64,000 bases of DNA from Dugong dugon (lineage: Eukaryota; Chordata; Mammalia; Sirenia; Dugongidae), in assembly GCA_030035585.1 (NCBI GenBank), contig CM057481.1, forward strand, positions 6,411,128 through 6,475,127, given 5' to 3'. This document shows positions 33,091-44,581 of this stretch, piece by piece; the stretch's first letter is position 1, and every line of letters begins with the position of its first letter. The notes under the pieces were generated by a model that searched no databases, was not told the origin of the DNA, and worked only from the letters and a program-made list of their open reading frames with translations. The position numbers and the translations under genes are program-made.

Positions 33091-33462
33091 TGTTATGGTT
33101 TGAATTGTGTCCTCCTGAAACACGTGTTGGAATCCTAACCCCTCTATTTATAGTCCTATATGGAAATGAGGTATTCATTTGTATTTTAATGAAGCCGTAT
33201 CAGTGTAGGTGTGCCCTAAACATGATCACTTCTGAGTTACAAAAAGAGCAGATTACATATAGACTAAGCACAAATGGGGAAGACAGATGCCATGTGAGGA
33301 TCACCTAAAAACCAAGGAACACCTGAGCTACAGAGGCTGAAATAGACAAGGACTATCCCCCTGGAGCTGATATTTAGCCTCCAGAACTGTGAGAAAATAC
33401 ACTTCTGTTCTTCAAAGTCACCCACTTGTAGTATTTGTGTTACAACAGTACTAGCTAAGACA
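33091..33462 (+). mobile_element. Solo LTR, MaLR-like, sense
   Basis: It begins TGTTATGGTTTGAATTGTGT and ends CTAGCTAAGACA. The middle has GGAATCCTAACCCCTC and GCCTCCAGAACTGTGAG followed by CACCCACTTGTAGTATTTG, the MaLR 3' signature. The flanks TGGGG and CGGGG suggest a 5-bp duplication. No internal region adjoins. Confidence 0.85.
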
Positions 33463-33894
33463 CGGGGTGACATTGTTTCTAAGCCTGTTCAATGGAAAGG
33501 ACTAGAAAATGTATATACTTGTATGTATACGTATACTTCTAATCATGAGTTTATACTGATACTTTCATTAAAATCCAGTCCAATGGGGATTCTCTCACAT
33601 TCCTCCATAATTGTATACCCCTTCTCTCATATTTGCTCTATAATCCTACAGTACAGTCAACATAATTTCAGAATTACAATACCAAAATTTGTAAACTTCT
33701 GTTCCAAAGGTGAGTGGTATGAGTTCAAAGCATCTTTAGAGATACCTTAGACTTCTTCTAGTTCCATCTCGACTGGCTCAAAACACACAAAACAATGTGT
33801 GGGCACTCAGGAGGAGACATTCTGAAGGGTGATGGCCCTTTCTGTAAGAATTTCACTACTGATGGAATCGTGATAATGGTGTAATTGTAATTAA

Positions 33895-34095
33895 CATTTA
33901 CTAAAGGATTATTTAGAATGCATCTAGCCACTTTCTAAGTACTTTGCATGTTTTCTCTGTTTATCCTTTTAAAAACCCTTCATGAGAGTTGTCTTCTTCA
34001 TTTCACAGATGAAGATAAGGGTAGACAGGACTTAACCCCAGTCTGAAATTCTAGAGTTCAGACTCTTAACCTCTCTGCTGAACGTGTGTTTTAAC
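33895..34095 (-). mobile_element. MIR SINE, antisense
   Basis: TTCTAAGTACTTTGCATG, TTCATTTCACAGATGAAGAT and GAGTTCAGACTCTTAACCTC follow the reverse complement of MIR. Confidence 0.75.
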
Positions 34096-34266
34096 ATTTT
34101 AATAATGAAAACAGCTACTCATTGCAACCTTTATTTCTCCTTTCAGAACACTTTTCACCTGTTATTGGAATTATTTTTCATCTTTTATATTAGATGTTAA
34201 GACATGAAATGTTAGAGGCCATGTTTCTATCATTTATCATTGAATCTTCAGTATATACCACAGTAT

Positions 34267-34436
34267 TAAAAACAAACAAACAAACCATTGCCATTGAGTC
34301 CACCCCAACTCATAGCAACCCTGTAGGACAGAGTAGAACCGCCCCCACAGGGTTTCCAGGGAGCATCTTGGTGGATTCAAACTGTCAGCCTTTTGGTTAC
34401 CAGTCAAGATCTTAATCCCTGTGCCACCAGGGTTCG
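34267..34436 (-). mobile_element. AfroSINE, antisense
   Basis: AACAAACAAACAAACC tail, TTGCCATTGAGTCCACC, ACAGGGTTTCCAGGGAGC and the head GTGCCACCAGGG. TACCACAGTAT and TACTACGGTAT flank it with two differences. Confidence 0.88.
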
Positions 34437-34489
34437 TACTACGGTATAGTATGGCGTAAAAGCACTCAATACATTTTTAATTAATGGTG

Positions 34490-34705
34490 GTGTAGTCACA
34501 ATTCCCATGTGCCAGACATTGTGCTAAAACCATACATTTTTTATTTCTAACTCTTAAAGCAATCCTACAGACTAGGTATTGCTATCCATATTATGAGGTT
34601 CAGAAAGGTAAGGTAATTGCCCAAAGTTCTTCAGCCAGTAAATACCAGAGCTGGGACTTGAACCCAGGTCTCTTTGTCTTAGAATCTATTCTTTATTATC
34701 TCCCA
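34490..34705 (-). mobile_element. MIR SINE, antisense
   Basis: CATGTGCCAGACATTGTGC, GGTTCAGAAAGGTAAGGT, GAGCTGGGACTTGAACCC and the end near 34700 follow the reverse complement of MIR. Confidence 0.85.
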
Positions 34706-34896
34706 TGAGATCTCTTTTTCTAATGAAATTCTTCCCAGTCCAGTTAAATTAGTACTGACCATAGTGGAAGTGTAGGTATCTGACTAGCTTTACAAAAAAT
34801 GAAAAAGATAATGGCTAAAAAGGTGCCATTATACTGAGAAAGTACTCCATCCAAATTGGAGGAATAAAAATAATATGTAGAAGAAATCCCATTGTC

Positions 34897-35065
34897 CTAA
34901 CAACTCTGTTGCCATCGAGTCAGCTCCAGTTCATGATGACCCCATGGCTGATTTTTTTAAAGTAGATTGCCAGGCCTTTCTTCCGAGGTAGCACTAGGTG
35001 GACTTGAACCTCCAACCTTTTGGTTAGGAGCTGAGTGCATTAACTGTTTGCATCACACAGGGCCT
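34897..35065 (-). mobile_element. AfroSINE-related longer-type SINE, antisense
   Basis: TGTTGCCATCGAGTCAGC, AAAGTAGATTGCCAGGCC, TTCTTCCGAGGTAGC and GAACCTCCAACCTTTTGG, ending in a weakly conserved head. Confidence 0.8.
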
Positions 35066-35493
35066 TATCTTGTCCTGGAAGCCTTGAAATCCTCACAAGG
35101 AGAACAAAAATGAAGCATGGCTGTTTAAACTCTTGTAGAAACTTAACAACAATTGGCCTTATTTGGGTTTATAGAATGTGTGAAATTGGATTTGAAATTA
35201 GGGTGAATTATGAATTGTAGACATTGCCCTTAAGTCTTTATGATCTTAAATATGATTGGTTTTCAGTGGCATCTCAGTTGTCCCTTCTTGCCGAGGCTGG
35301 CTCTTACTGCTCTGTTCAGGTTCCGGATTTCTTTTTGCTCTCCTCAGTCTCCTGTGGTCTTCATTCCTGACCTTGGTTTTATGGATTTCATGCTATTTTG
35401 CTATTGAAGATGCCATTTCATTCATTGTCAGGAGACAAAGGTAAAGTGAGTATGGAGCAGAATAAGAGTACTAGTAAATTGGGGCTTGAGTGC

Positions 35494-35928
35494 TGTTATG
35501 ATTGAATTATGTCCCCCCCAAAAGATAGGTTGAAATTCTAACCCCTGGTACCTGTGAATGTGGCTTCATTTGGAAATAGGGTGTTTGAAGATGTTATCAG
35601 TTAACATGGTGTCATACTGGCGTAGGGTGGATCCTAATCCAGTCTGAGTGATGTCCTTATCAAACAGGAGAAGAGACACAGGGGCACACAGAGGGAGGAT
35701 GGCCTTGTGAAGATGCAGTAAGGGCCAAGGAACGCCAGGGGCTGCCAGAAGCTGTGAGAGAGAAGAAAGGATCTTCCCCTAGAGACTTTGGAAGGAGCAT
35801 GACCCAGCCAACATGTTGATTTGGACTTCTGGATTCCAGAACTATAAGATAAGACACTTATTTCTGTTGTTTAAAGCCACCCACTTTGTGGTACTTAATT
35901 ATGATTGTCCTAGGAAACCACCAGTATG
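35494..35928 (+). mobile_element. Solo LTR, MLT1-like, sense
   Basis: It begins TGTTATGATTGAATTATGTC, has GAAGAGACACAGGGGCAC, GCCAAGGAACGCCAGGGG, ATTTGGACTTCTGGATTCC and AAGCCACCCACTTTGTGG. AGTGC and GGTGC flank it. This order is that of the MLT1 group of MaLR LTRs. Confidence 0.88.
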
Positions 35929-36429
35929 GGTGCTCTAGGTAGTTGACCTCAACAAGCAGTAGCTTGAAGCTGTTGGGATTTATTTGGCTCATTGGCATCT
36001 CAGTGAATGGTAATGTTGGTAAGAGTTAGTTGGTAACAAGGCCTCTTAACCAGGCACATGGAACATTCAATGAAAGAAGAAACTGTAAGAAAATGAAGAA
36101 AATCTCCATTCCTTAGAAAGGAAAACCATATCTGTAATGTTAAAGAGGCTCGTGAGGCAGTTTTCTCTGGAAATGAAACAGATCATTGTCAAGAGGATGG
36201 AAGATCATTCCAGATTAGTAGTGTAGCCACAGAAAAGTCATCTGAAGGAATATGAAAATGTAAATGTGCTTAGAGGACTAGTTAAGGGGACATGCTTTTA
36301 AGTTATCGGTCAAGTGCAAATGGAAAAATAGCAGATGTAGCTTATACTTCATTGTAAGTTCTAGGTGGTTCCCTAGGACAATAAACAAATATCACAGGGT
36401 ATTTTACGAATTGCATATGACATATGATG

Positions 36430-36660
36430 GCAGCAAGCAGTATAGTGAACGTATTGAAATCACAGATCTGGGACCAGACCAACGTAGATGTGAATCCCAG
36501 TGCAGCCATTTATTATCTGTGGGACTCTGGGCGGATGAGTTATCCTCTCAGAGAATCAGCTTCCACTTTAGTAAAAGCAATGGTTTGGAAAGCTATAGGG
36601 AGCAGGTCACAGAATGCAGAGGGAGAGCTGAATACCAGCAGAGCTGAAAAATAAACGTAA
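36430..36660 (+). mobile_element. MIR SINE, sense
   Basis: AATCACAGATCTGGGACCAG, GATGTGAATCCCAGTGCAG, TGTGGGACTCTGGGCGGATG and CTCTCAGAGAATCAGC match the MIR head and core. Confidence 0.8.
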
Positions 36661-37699
36661 TTAGGCGATTCTGGTTGCAGAGATGATGGTCTTCTTAGAA
36701 TGCCACCATTGAAATGATGTGCCCCCAGCCATTGCATGTCCTTGTGTCACTCAGAACTGCTAAAAGTCAAACCCTCAGAACAGACCATCTGTTTCGCCTG
36801 GGGTAGGTAAGGTATATTGTTTGCTAACCTCACCGGGATTTGCAGTGGGGAAGGCGTAGATGATCCCAAAAGAATTTGGAAGGGAAAAGAAGCTTATCTG
36901 GTGGATACTATAGATGTCCACTCTGTGGCCTGGGAGGGAAACTAACCAGAGATCTGTGTGTGAGTGTGTGCATGGACACGCCCACACTATCATGACAGTA
37001 TTCTCCCATTTGATCAGCTAGGTGTGGAATTAGAGTTCTGTTAATATATAGGATTTAGACAAGATGACAGCTATATCCTCTATAGTTGTCTGTTTTATAA
37101 GCTAAACTGTAATGCTATAAGCCCTTACTCCAAAGATTATTGGAAGTCTTCTTGCACCTCTTAAGACACTCTAGTACCCCATAATTATTACCCAAATCTC
37201 ATGTAGCAGGAATAGAATTTGAGCTAATTCAGAAGGTAGAATCTTTGGCATTTTGGGGTACTTTATAATATTATTGATATTATATAGTGTCTATATAGTT
37301 ATATTTTTGTTTTCATCTTTTTAAAAAAGATGATACAAACTATTTGATAGGAGAAAACTCAACTTGAACTCTTGCATTATATCCATATTGGTATTAATCC
37401 ACTTATCCTAAGTTTCCTTCTAAAATTTGCCAGTTTGGGAAGTGTGATTTGTGCGTACACCCTTATTCAGTAATGAAATTTTCCATCTGCAAGTATGGTG
37501 GCAGGGAGTTTAATCATCTACCGTTACGGGTTATTTTAAAGTAGTCAAAATTAATTGATAAACTAAGTCAAATTCATAAGCCAGAGACGTTCCTCATTAT
37601 AGGAAATATCTCTTGATGATGGTACAGAATATTCCTTCTCCCCTCACATCCAAGTCAGTATTTCACACACTGATCTTGCTGGTTTTAATTCCTAAACTT
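36661..37699. other. FHIT: Unique AT-rich intronic block
   Basis: No repeat or gene recognised. 37255-37330 is strongly AT-rich (ATATTATTGATATTATATAG). Confidence 0.5.
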
Positions 37700-38259
37700 C
37701 AGAAGTCCTGCTAATTTCCACTGCCAGCACCGCAACCCAAGCTACCAGCATTTCTCACTAAACTGTTTATTGCCACAGCCTCCTGAGCGGTCTCCCTGCC
37801 TTCGCTCCACCTTCTCTCAAATGCATTCTCCATGTAGTAATCAGAGAGCACTTTGCAAACCACACATCTGATCATAGGACCCTCCACTTCATCTCCACAA
37901 AAAGCCTTTGATGGCTTCCTTTTACACTCAGGATAAAGACTCACTATTATTATTACTATATACATATTTTAATACGGCCTGCAAAGGTCTCTCTGGTCTT
38001 GTTCCAGTCTTCCTCTCTAGTCTTACCTTGTACCAGATCTGCCTTCATGCCCCATCCTCCAGCCACAACAGACTCTTCTGTTCTTCCGTCAAATCTTGTT
38101 CCCTCCAGCCACAAGGGGTCTGACTATGTTCTTCCACTGACTCTTTACCTTGCTGATGCCTGCTCACTCACCCATCTCAGCTCATGTATTTCTTCTTCTC
38201 AAAAGTCTTCTCTGACACTCCAGTCTGGGCAACTTTATTCTATGCTCCAAGGAAACCAT
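37700..38259 (+). mobile_element. L2 LINE 3' region, part 1
   Basis: AGCACTTTGCAAACCACAC, ATCTCCACAAAAAGCCTTTG, TGGCTTCCTTTTACACTCAG, GTCTTACCTTGTACCAG and TTCTCTGACACTCCAG follow L2 in sense orientation. The element is split by an AfroSINE. Confidence 0.8.
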
Positions 38260-38472
38260 AGGTGCCCTGGTGGAGCACCGATGAAAACAGTTGGCTGCTA
38301 ACACAGAGGCCGGCAGTTTGAACCCACCAGCCGCTCCATGGGAAAAATGTGGCAGTCTGCTTCTGTAAAGATTACATGCAGCCTTTGAAACCCTATGAGG
38401 CAGTTCTGCTCTGTCCTGTAGGGTCGCTATGAGTCGGCATCAACTTGATGACAGTGGGTTTGCTTTTTTAAT
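38260..38472 (+). mobile_element. AfroSINE, full length, sense
   Basis: The head GGTGCCCTGGTGGAGCACC, GGCTGCTAACACAGAGGCC, AACCCACCAGCCGCTCC, TAGGGTCGCTATGAGTCGG and a T-rich end. GAAACCAT lies at 38252-38259 and 38473-38480 as target-site duplication. It is inserted in an L2. Confidence 0.92.
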
Positions 38473-38690
38473 GAAACCATGTTCCTTTCCTTCACGGCAT
38501 TTATCTGCTTGTAACTGTTCATGTGCTTGGATGATCCTGTAATTTCTACCCGCTTCCTCTAGACAGTGAGAACATGGACTGTCTGCTTTTTTTCCTTTTC
38601 TTTTTTTCCCATAATGGTAACCTCGGCATAGTGTTTTACATATAGCAAACCCTCGATAATCATTTACTGAATAAATGAGTTACTGAGTTA
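38473..38690 (+). mobile_element. L2 LINE 3' region, part 2
   Basis: TTCACGGCATTTATCTGC, CTAGACAGTGAGAACATGG, CATAGTGTTTTACATATAGC and AATCATTTACTGAATAAATG continue and finish the L2. Confidence 0.75.
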
Positions 38691-40144
38691 AGATTTAGGG
38701 ATAGTATATCAGACAGCTTTTGTGGGTAGCAGACAGCCCTAGAATCTTGGTGACAAGGATGTTCATTTCTTGTTCACATCCGTACAGGTCAGCTGTGGCT
38801 CTGCTGGGCTCGGCTGGGCTCAGACAGGTTTCGGTCTGCCCATTGTCTTCTTGTTTTCAGACCCAGGCTGAAGAAGCAGCCACTATCTGGAACATGTTGC
38901 TGCCCTGGTGGAAAGCAGGGGCTTAAAGACCAAGCCAGACCACATTGCACATTTCAAACTTTTACTCAAAGTGTGTGCGTGTTCTATCCACTCCCATTCC
39001 ATTGGCTAAAGCAAGTCACGTGGCTACCCTAATAACAGAGGAGTGAAGGAGTATACTCTTCTCAGAGCACCGGGCAAAGAGAGAATGGATACTTGTAAAT
39101 ATTGCCATCTGCCAGAGATGGTAAATAAACTTGTCTAAGATTTTAAGGCAAAAAAAATATTTGTCTCCAGTACTGACACTGGAGCCACAGATTTGCCAAG
39201 CACAACAGAATTTCTGTAATGTAGGTAATACATCATAAATCATTTGTTCAAGGTGACCAGCATGGAGGAGTGGATGTTCACAAAATTAGATGAGTTTTAG
39301 TCTTATTGCTACAGACCCTGTGGATCTACATCCATCCTTCCCTACCTACCCATCATCCCCAGAGATGTGTCATGTGTAAACAGACAACAGTCATGTGTGC
39401 TTTGTAACAAGTACTTAAGGGCTACTTCGTTAGTACTCACTATATAAAAAGAAGCTGTAAAGTAACATATAAGTTGCAATTGTATTATCTGTGAAGAGTA
39501 TTACCATCAGAAAATACCATCAAGCTTTTACCTTTTACTGCTGGCTTTGTTGATTAATTGGAAGAAAATAAGGTTAATGATAAAGTTGGTCATAGTTACG
39601 AAATTGCTTTGAAAATGAGAAGTAATCAAACCTGACTTTTGCAAACAGCCTAATGGCCTCTTCTATAAAAAGCTGAGATGAGTCGGAATGAGGGGGCCAC
39701 ACTTGGTAGCCCTTAGGTTAATGTCATCAAATTAAAGCTTCTTAGCATGAGAAGAAAGACGATGACGTGGAAGGTTTTTATGATTGGAAAGAGCCCTTTG
39801 TCCATGCAATCAAATACCTTTGGATGGCAGAAATCAGGGCTTCTCGGCATCTCGGGCAGGACAATCAGCAGGGGATTTTGGGCAGCTCTCTGAGACTTCA
39901 CACAATTAAAATAGCAAATCAAAAACAGAGCCCGAATAATATGTTTTCCCCATTCACAGTCTGATTGTCATAAAATGGGAGAGCTGGAAGAAACCTTCTG
40001 AGATGATCTCATCCAGAAGGGAGGGGAAGGGGAGAAGTATAAACGTTAAGAGAGAACAGGGACCTGTGTTAGTTACAAGTGCCTAAAAACATTTTTGCAA
40101 CTTGTTGTATGACATGTATTAAAATAGGTTTTAGGGACCCTTTT
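38691..40144. other. FHIT: Unassigned block
   Basis: 38705-39060 has phrases such as GGCTCTGCTGGGCTCGGC and TTGGCTAAAGCAAGTCACG that recall an old interspersed repeat I cannot name. 39965-40015 (AGAGCTGGAAGAAACCTTC) recalls L3/CR1-type LINE. The rest is unique-looking. Confidence 0.4.
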
Positions 40145-40315
40145 ATTTCTAATAACAAACATTTATCAAGCACTTAGTAGGTCCAAATCGGAGCTAGTCA
40201 TTTATGTAGTCGTATAACCTTCCTAACAACCTGTGCTACAGATCATTAAACAAAAAATAGGAGGTGAAATAACTTAGCTGAGTGTCAGTCCTGGTCCGTA
40301 AGTCAAAACTCAATA
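40145..40315 (-). mobile_element. MIR SINE, antisense
   Basis: AACAAACATTTATCAAGCAC, TAGTCGTATAACCTTCC and GAGGTGAAATAACTTAGC follow the reverse complement of MIR, truncated at the head. Confidence 0.7.
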
Positions 40316-40922
40316 GACATGATGAATATTCACCTAAATCTTGCTTCTTTAGACCTGCAAGAACCCTGTATCAGTCAGAGTCTCAAAAGGTGGTCAGTGG
40401 CATGCGCAAAATCTTAGCTGGGAAGAGCTTCTTTACAAGGACTTCATAGAGGCAGCCCCCTATAATTGTGAGACTGTTCCCACTCCTAGGCCCAAAGGGA
40501 TGATGGGAGGGAGGAGTTAGCAGAACCAGGAAGGACAGGGCCATGTGAGTGCACTCTAGTGAGAGGAACTGTGATCCCGGCTAGAAGGGCGCAGGTAACT
40601 TGAGGGAACCTCTCAGGAAAAGAGAGGCCAGGGGAATAAAGATGTTGACCTCACCCCCTCTCCTCTTCCTGTCTCCATGGGGCTTCTTATTGGCAGAAAC
40701 CAACAGGCATGGACCCCATTGCTGCATGGCTTGGCATCCGAGTGTAGAGTGTAGGATGGAGAAGGAGGGAAAGTGGAAGAGAAGACCAAAGGTGACTGGC
40801 ACCTGAAGATTGGAGCCAAGACTCCAACGCAGGCCGTCTGGTTCCAGAGCTTGAACTGTTACTACCATGCTATGCCACTTTCAGAATAGTGGAATAAATG
40901 TGGGAAAGAGGCACACGTGATA
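40316..40922. other. FHIT: Unassigned block, possibly an old repeat
   Basis: CTGTATCAGTCAGAGTCTC near 40366 opens a stretch that is more GC-rich than its surroundings and carries frames on both strands (40581-40868, 40600-40806) with no recognised domain. It may be an old LTR or DNA element. Confidence 0.35.
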
Positions 40923-40936
40923 CATGGGATAATAAA

Positions 40937-41108
40937 ACCAAAAACACCCAAAACCAAACCGTTGCCTTCAAATAGATTCCGACTCCTAGCGACGCTATAG
41001 GACAGAGTAGAACTGCCCCATAGGGTTTCCAAGGAGTGGCTGGTGGATTTGAACTGCCGACCTTTTGGTTAGCAGCCATAACTTTTAACCACCGCGCCAC
41101 CAGGGCTC
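40937..41108 (-). mobile_element. AfroSINE, full length, antisense
   Basis: A CCAAAACC-rich tail, CCGTTGCCTTCAAATAGATT, GCCCCATAGGGTTTCCAAGG, AGCAGCCATAACTTTTAACC and the head GCGCCACCAGGGCTC. The 14-bp CATGGGATAATAAA is present unchanged at 40923-40936 and 41109-41122. Confidence 0.96.
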
Positions 41109-41118
41109 CATGGGATAA

Positions 41119-41215
41119 TAAATGAATTATTATTTAATTACTAATAATTACTTAATTATTTAAGAATCTGATTTGTCAGATTATTTAATTATTTAAGATT
41201 CTGATTTTGTCAGTT
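41119..41215. repeat. AT-rich tandem duplication
   Basis: TTATTTAAGAATCTGATTTG then a second copy TTATTTAAGATTCTGATTTTG about 40 bases on, in a stretch made almost only of A and T (ATTTAATTACTAATAATTAC). It directly follows the SINE duplication. Confidence 0.8.
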
Positions 41216-41264
41216 TTCAAAACTTGTGGCCTTTGTCTTTTTCTTTTTTTAATGGAACCTTTCA

Positions 41265-41455
41265 TACTCAGTACTGATAATAGTTACCACTGACTGAATG
41301 CTGACTGACTTAGTTAACTGTACTTACCTAGTACACATGAGGAAACCTTGCGTTCAGGAAGTAACCTGTTCAAATTCACTCAGCTAGTAGGTAATGGAGT
41401 CTAGATGTGATTGAGGCCGATCTAATTGTAAAGTTCATTTCTTTAACCACCCGGC
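41265..41455 (-). mobile_element. MIR SINE, antisense
   Basis: CACATGAGGAAACCTTGCG, AAATTCACTCAGCTAGTAGG and CATTTCTTTAACCACCCGG follow the reverse complement of MIR. Confidence 0.75.
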
Positions 41456-42589
41456 CATCTCACGGGCCTGGAACCAGCCATGTTCTAGGGAGCTGACCTG
41501 GATTAGCCATTTATTCACGGAAAACAAACAAAAAATACTGTGTTTCTGATGGATTTATGTCAGCTGTATTATTATTATTGTTGTTTTCCCTTCTGGTTTT
41601 ACAGCTCATGATCTAAATAGGGAGAAGATAACTTTGACAAATGTCCAAGGATTAAGAGAACTGCAAACCTCTTTGGGTGATGGCGGTAGGGAAGCTGCCC
41701 TTCCCCCCATCCCTGGTTACCTATCGGCTCGTCCTGATGACATCTTTCTGGCAGAAAGCACACTGATTCCTATTCTGAACTCAAAGACTACAACTTATAT
41801 TTTCAGCCCATTGAACATAATGTAGTTATTTCTTCTGCAAACTTTGAAAAATAATTGTAAATTAAATCCCCACTGTATGTGATTCCCACGATCAGGCTTA
41901 CCACAGGGCCGGAAGTCTAGCCAGCTGTGTAGCTCACAGTTGTGTGATTTTTGAGTAACCATTTATTTCCTCTCACAAATTATTTTTAAAAAATTTTCTG
42001 AAAGCATATTTTCCCCTCTGAATTAACTTTCTTCATTTTGCTCATCACTTTCTTATTTGGGTCATGGTTGAGTACGGAGATTGTGTGCTATATCCCTGAA
42101 GCTCTGAAAGCTTCAGGGGACTCCTCAGATCAAGACATTGTACTTGGCAGTTCTTTTATTAACGGTATTGTACAATTATTTTATAATTAACAAATGGTTG
42201 TGATGTGAAACATCTGGGTTATGATAACAAAGAATTTCAAACTGCTTTACTCAGCAGCTTTGTTGAACCAGACTTTTTATTTAAGTATAACTCACATTCA
42301 TAGCTCTGAATACAGTTGAAAAGCAGTATTCAATATAAGCAGTGAAAGATGCTTATATTTTAAGAATATACTTCGCAATTCTTTTTTTCTGATCATTTGT
42401 GCCTTGTAGGCATTTATCTGTACAGTAAAATTATTCTTGCTTTATGGTATAATCTGGTGATAACACTTAAAACAGGGCTTATTTTCCTTTTTTTTTTTTT
42501 TTTACAAATGAATGCTGCATGCATTTGCTATGAATAGAAGGAACAAAGATTTCATGCTGTTAATTTTTTCTAATTCACAGAAGTATGAA
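41456..42589. other. FHIT: Unique intronic block
   Basis: No repeat or gene recognised, aside from a T-run at 42489-42504. The ORF at 41634-41825 follows a pyrimidine tract and AG-like context but shows no known domain. Confidence 0.45.
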
Positions 42590-43070
42590 GAAGAGAGTAA
42601 AGAGGACTGATAATCTCACTTCCCAGAGATAATTCCTGTGAATCTTTTAAAATGTTTGTTTTATTCTCTGCTTCTCCTCAACAGTTTTAAGTAAAACTAG
42701 GGTAAGACTCCACGTATAATAAGGTGGGGTGTTGTTTTGTGTGAGTTTGTTTGTTTTCATTTCTAATATCACAGGTTTTTCCTTATCATTAAAATAGTGT
42801 TTATTAACTTCATTTCCAGTAGTTCTGTAATAGTCCATCAATTTTATTTTCCATAACTGATTGTCTTCACCTAGAATTGAACATTTTGTTTATTTCTGGA
42901 TTTTCACTATTATAAGTCATCCTGCACTGAACATCTTAATGCACAAAGCTTGGTCATGTTTAGATTGTTTTATGGTAGATTTCTAGAAATTAGAGGATGT
43001 GAACCTTTTATTACTTCGTAAGAGATTCTGGCAAATTCCTTGTAAAACCTTGTAAAATGTCTGTATCCAT
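42590..43070 (-). mobile_element. Old L1 fragment, antisense
   Basis: ATTTCTAATATCACAGG, GTCCATCAATTTTATTTTCC, CATCCTGCACTGAACATC and GTAGATTTCTAGAAATTAG follow the reversed order of an L1 3' region. Divergence is high. Confidence 0.5.
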
Positions 43071-43219
43071 AAACAGAATAGGAAGACGTTGAACTGTTAT
43101 GTACATTGAATAGAGATAGCTTTCTTAATATATGCTAATTTAATAATTGAAAGTAGCATCTTCTGTTAATTGCACTTATTTGATTACTAGTAATGTATTA
43201 TGATTGGATGTATTTTATA

Positions 43220-43360
43220 AGTTTATTTTTCTAATTCTAGTGATAAGGAAACTGAGGCTCAGAAAGGCTGAGGAATTTGATCAAAGTCACACAGCTAAGT
43301 GAGAGAGCCAAGAGCTGACCCCGAGGTTTTCTGATTCCAACACCTGTGTGCTTCACCAGT
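43220..43360 (-). mobile_element. MIR SINE, antisense
   Basis: TGATAAGGAAACTGAGGCTC, AGAAAGGCTGAGGAATTTG, AGTCACACAGCTAAGTGAG and GTTTTCTGATTCCAACACC follow the reverse complement of MIR core and head. Confidence 0.88.
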
Positions 43361-43576
43361 ATCAGCTACATTGTTATGTTGTTTCTTAAAAGTATTTGTT
43401 TTTTCTTAAGATTTAGATACAGTGCCATTAGAATTATCATTATATCACAACCACGTGGTTAAACAGGAATGCCCAAACCCTGGATGTATTTTTTATAAAC
43501 TCTCACCTAGTGGATTTCTGCCAGTACTTTTTTTTTTTTTTTTTTTTTAATATGTAACAGTTTATTGAGATATAAG

Positions 43577-43772
43577 GAGCCCTGGTGGTGCAGTGGTTAA
43601 GTGCTCGGCTGCAAACCGAAAGGTCGGCAGTTCGAACCCACCAGCCGCTCTGCAGGAGAAAGATGTTACAGTCTGCTCCCGTAAAGATTACAGCCTTGGA
43701 AACCCTACAGGCCAGTTCTACTCTGTCCTATAGGGTCACTGTGAGTTGGGGTTTTTGTTTGTTTGTTTGGAA
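43577..43772 (+). mobile_element. AfroSINE, near consensus, sense
   Basis: The head GGAGCCCTGGTGGTGCAGTG with TTAAGTGCTCGGCTGCAAACC and GGTCGGCAGTTCGAACCCACC reads as tRNA-like A and B boxes. It resembles tRNA-Asn in the anticodon arm and T arm. The body ends GGGTCACTGTGAGTTGG and a GTTTGTTTG tail. It is the best-preserved copy of the family in the window. Confidence 0.95.
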
Positions 43773-44202
43773 GAAGAAATTCCACACCCATTAGCAGTTG
43801 CTCTTCATTTCTCCCCAGCCTTCCCAACCCCTCGCAACCAGTGATCTATTCTCTGTCTCTAAGGATTTGCCTATTCTGGACATGTCATAGAAATGGAATC
43901 ATATAAATAGAATATGTGGTCTTTTGTAACTGGTTTCTTTCACTTAACGTAATGTTTTCAAGGCTCATATATGTTGTAGCATGTATCAGTACTTCACTCC
44001 TTTTTACTCCTGAATAACATCCCATTGTATGAACATACATTTAATTTACCCACTCATCAGTTGATGGACATTTGAGTTGTTTCCACTTGGGGACTATTAC
44101 GAATAATTTGGCTATGAACATCCACATACAAGTTTTTATGTGGGCATATATTTTCAATTCTCTGTATGTATCTAGAAGTGGAATAACTGGGTCATATGGT
44201 CA

Positions 44203-44262
44203 TAGCGACATAGGGTCGCTGTGAGTCAGAACAAACTCGATGGCACCTAACAGCAACAACAA
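44203..44262 (+). mobile_element. 5'-truncated AfroSINE with target-site duplication
   Basis: Only the last 60 bases remain (TAGGGTCGCTGTGAGTCAG, CGATGGCACCTAACAGC, CAACAACAA). ATGGTCA flanks it at 44196-44202 and 44263-44269. The tail is CAA-type, as in RTE-mobilised copies. Confidence 0.9.
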
Positions 44263-44430
44263 ATGGTCACTCTACATTTAGCCATTTCAGGAACTGTCAG
44301 AGTATTTTCCAAAGTGGCCACACCTTTTACATTCCCATCAGCAATGTATAAGGGGTTCAGTGTACATCCTCGCCATCACTTGTTTTTATCTTTTTTTTTT
44401 TTTTTTATTAGAGCCATCTTAGTGGGTATG

Positions 44431-44581
44431 ACTCATAGCGACCCTACAGGACAGAGTAAAACTACCCTGTAGGGTTTCCAAGGAGCGGCTGCTGGATTTG
44501 AACTGCCAACCTTTTGGTTAGCAGCCAAGGTCACTATGAGTCAAAATCGACTCCACGTCAATGTTTCTTTTTTTTTTTTTA
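44431..44581 (+). mobile_element. AfroSINE with inverted 5' part
   Basis: 44431-44527 is AfroSINE in antisense (ACTCATAGCGACCCTACAGG to TTGGTTAGCAGCC). 44528-44563 is the SINE tail in sense (GGTCACTATGAGTCAAAATC), followed by a T-run. GTGGGTATG (44422-44430) and ACGGGTATG (44582-44590) flank the unit. The junction repeats about 14 bases in inverse orientation. The layout is that of 5' inversion by twin priming. Confidence 0.8.

Noticed and set aside
5684-35928. An endogenous retrovirus with coding genes
   Set aside because: Only solo LTRs are present. No gag, pol or env-like frame lies next to any of them.
41634-41825. A small exon-like ORF
   Set aside because: It has no recognised domain, and its flanks lack a clear donor. 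I kept it as unassigned sequence.
43577-43650. A tRNA-Asn gene
   Set aside because: It is the head of an AfroSINE that recurs many times in the window.
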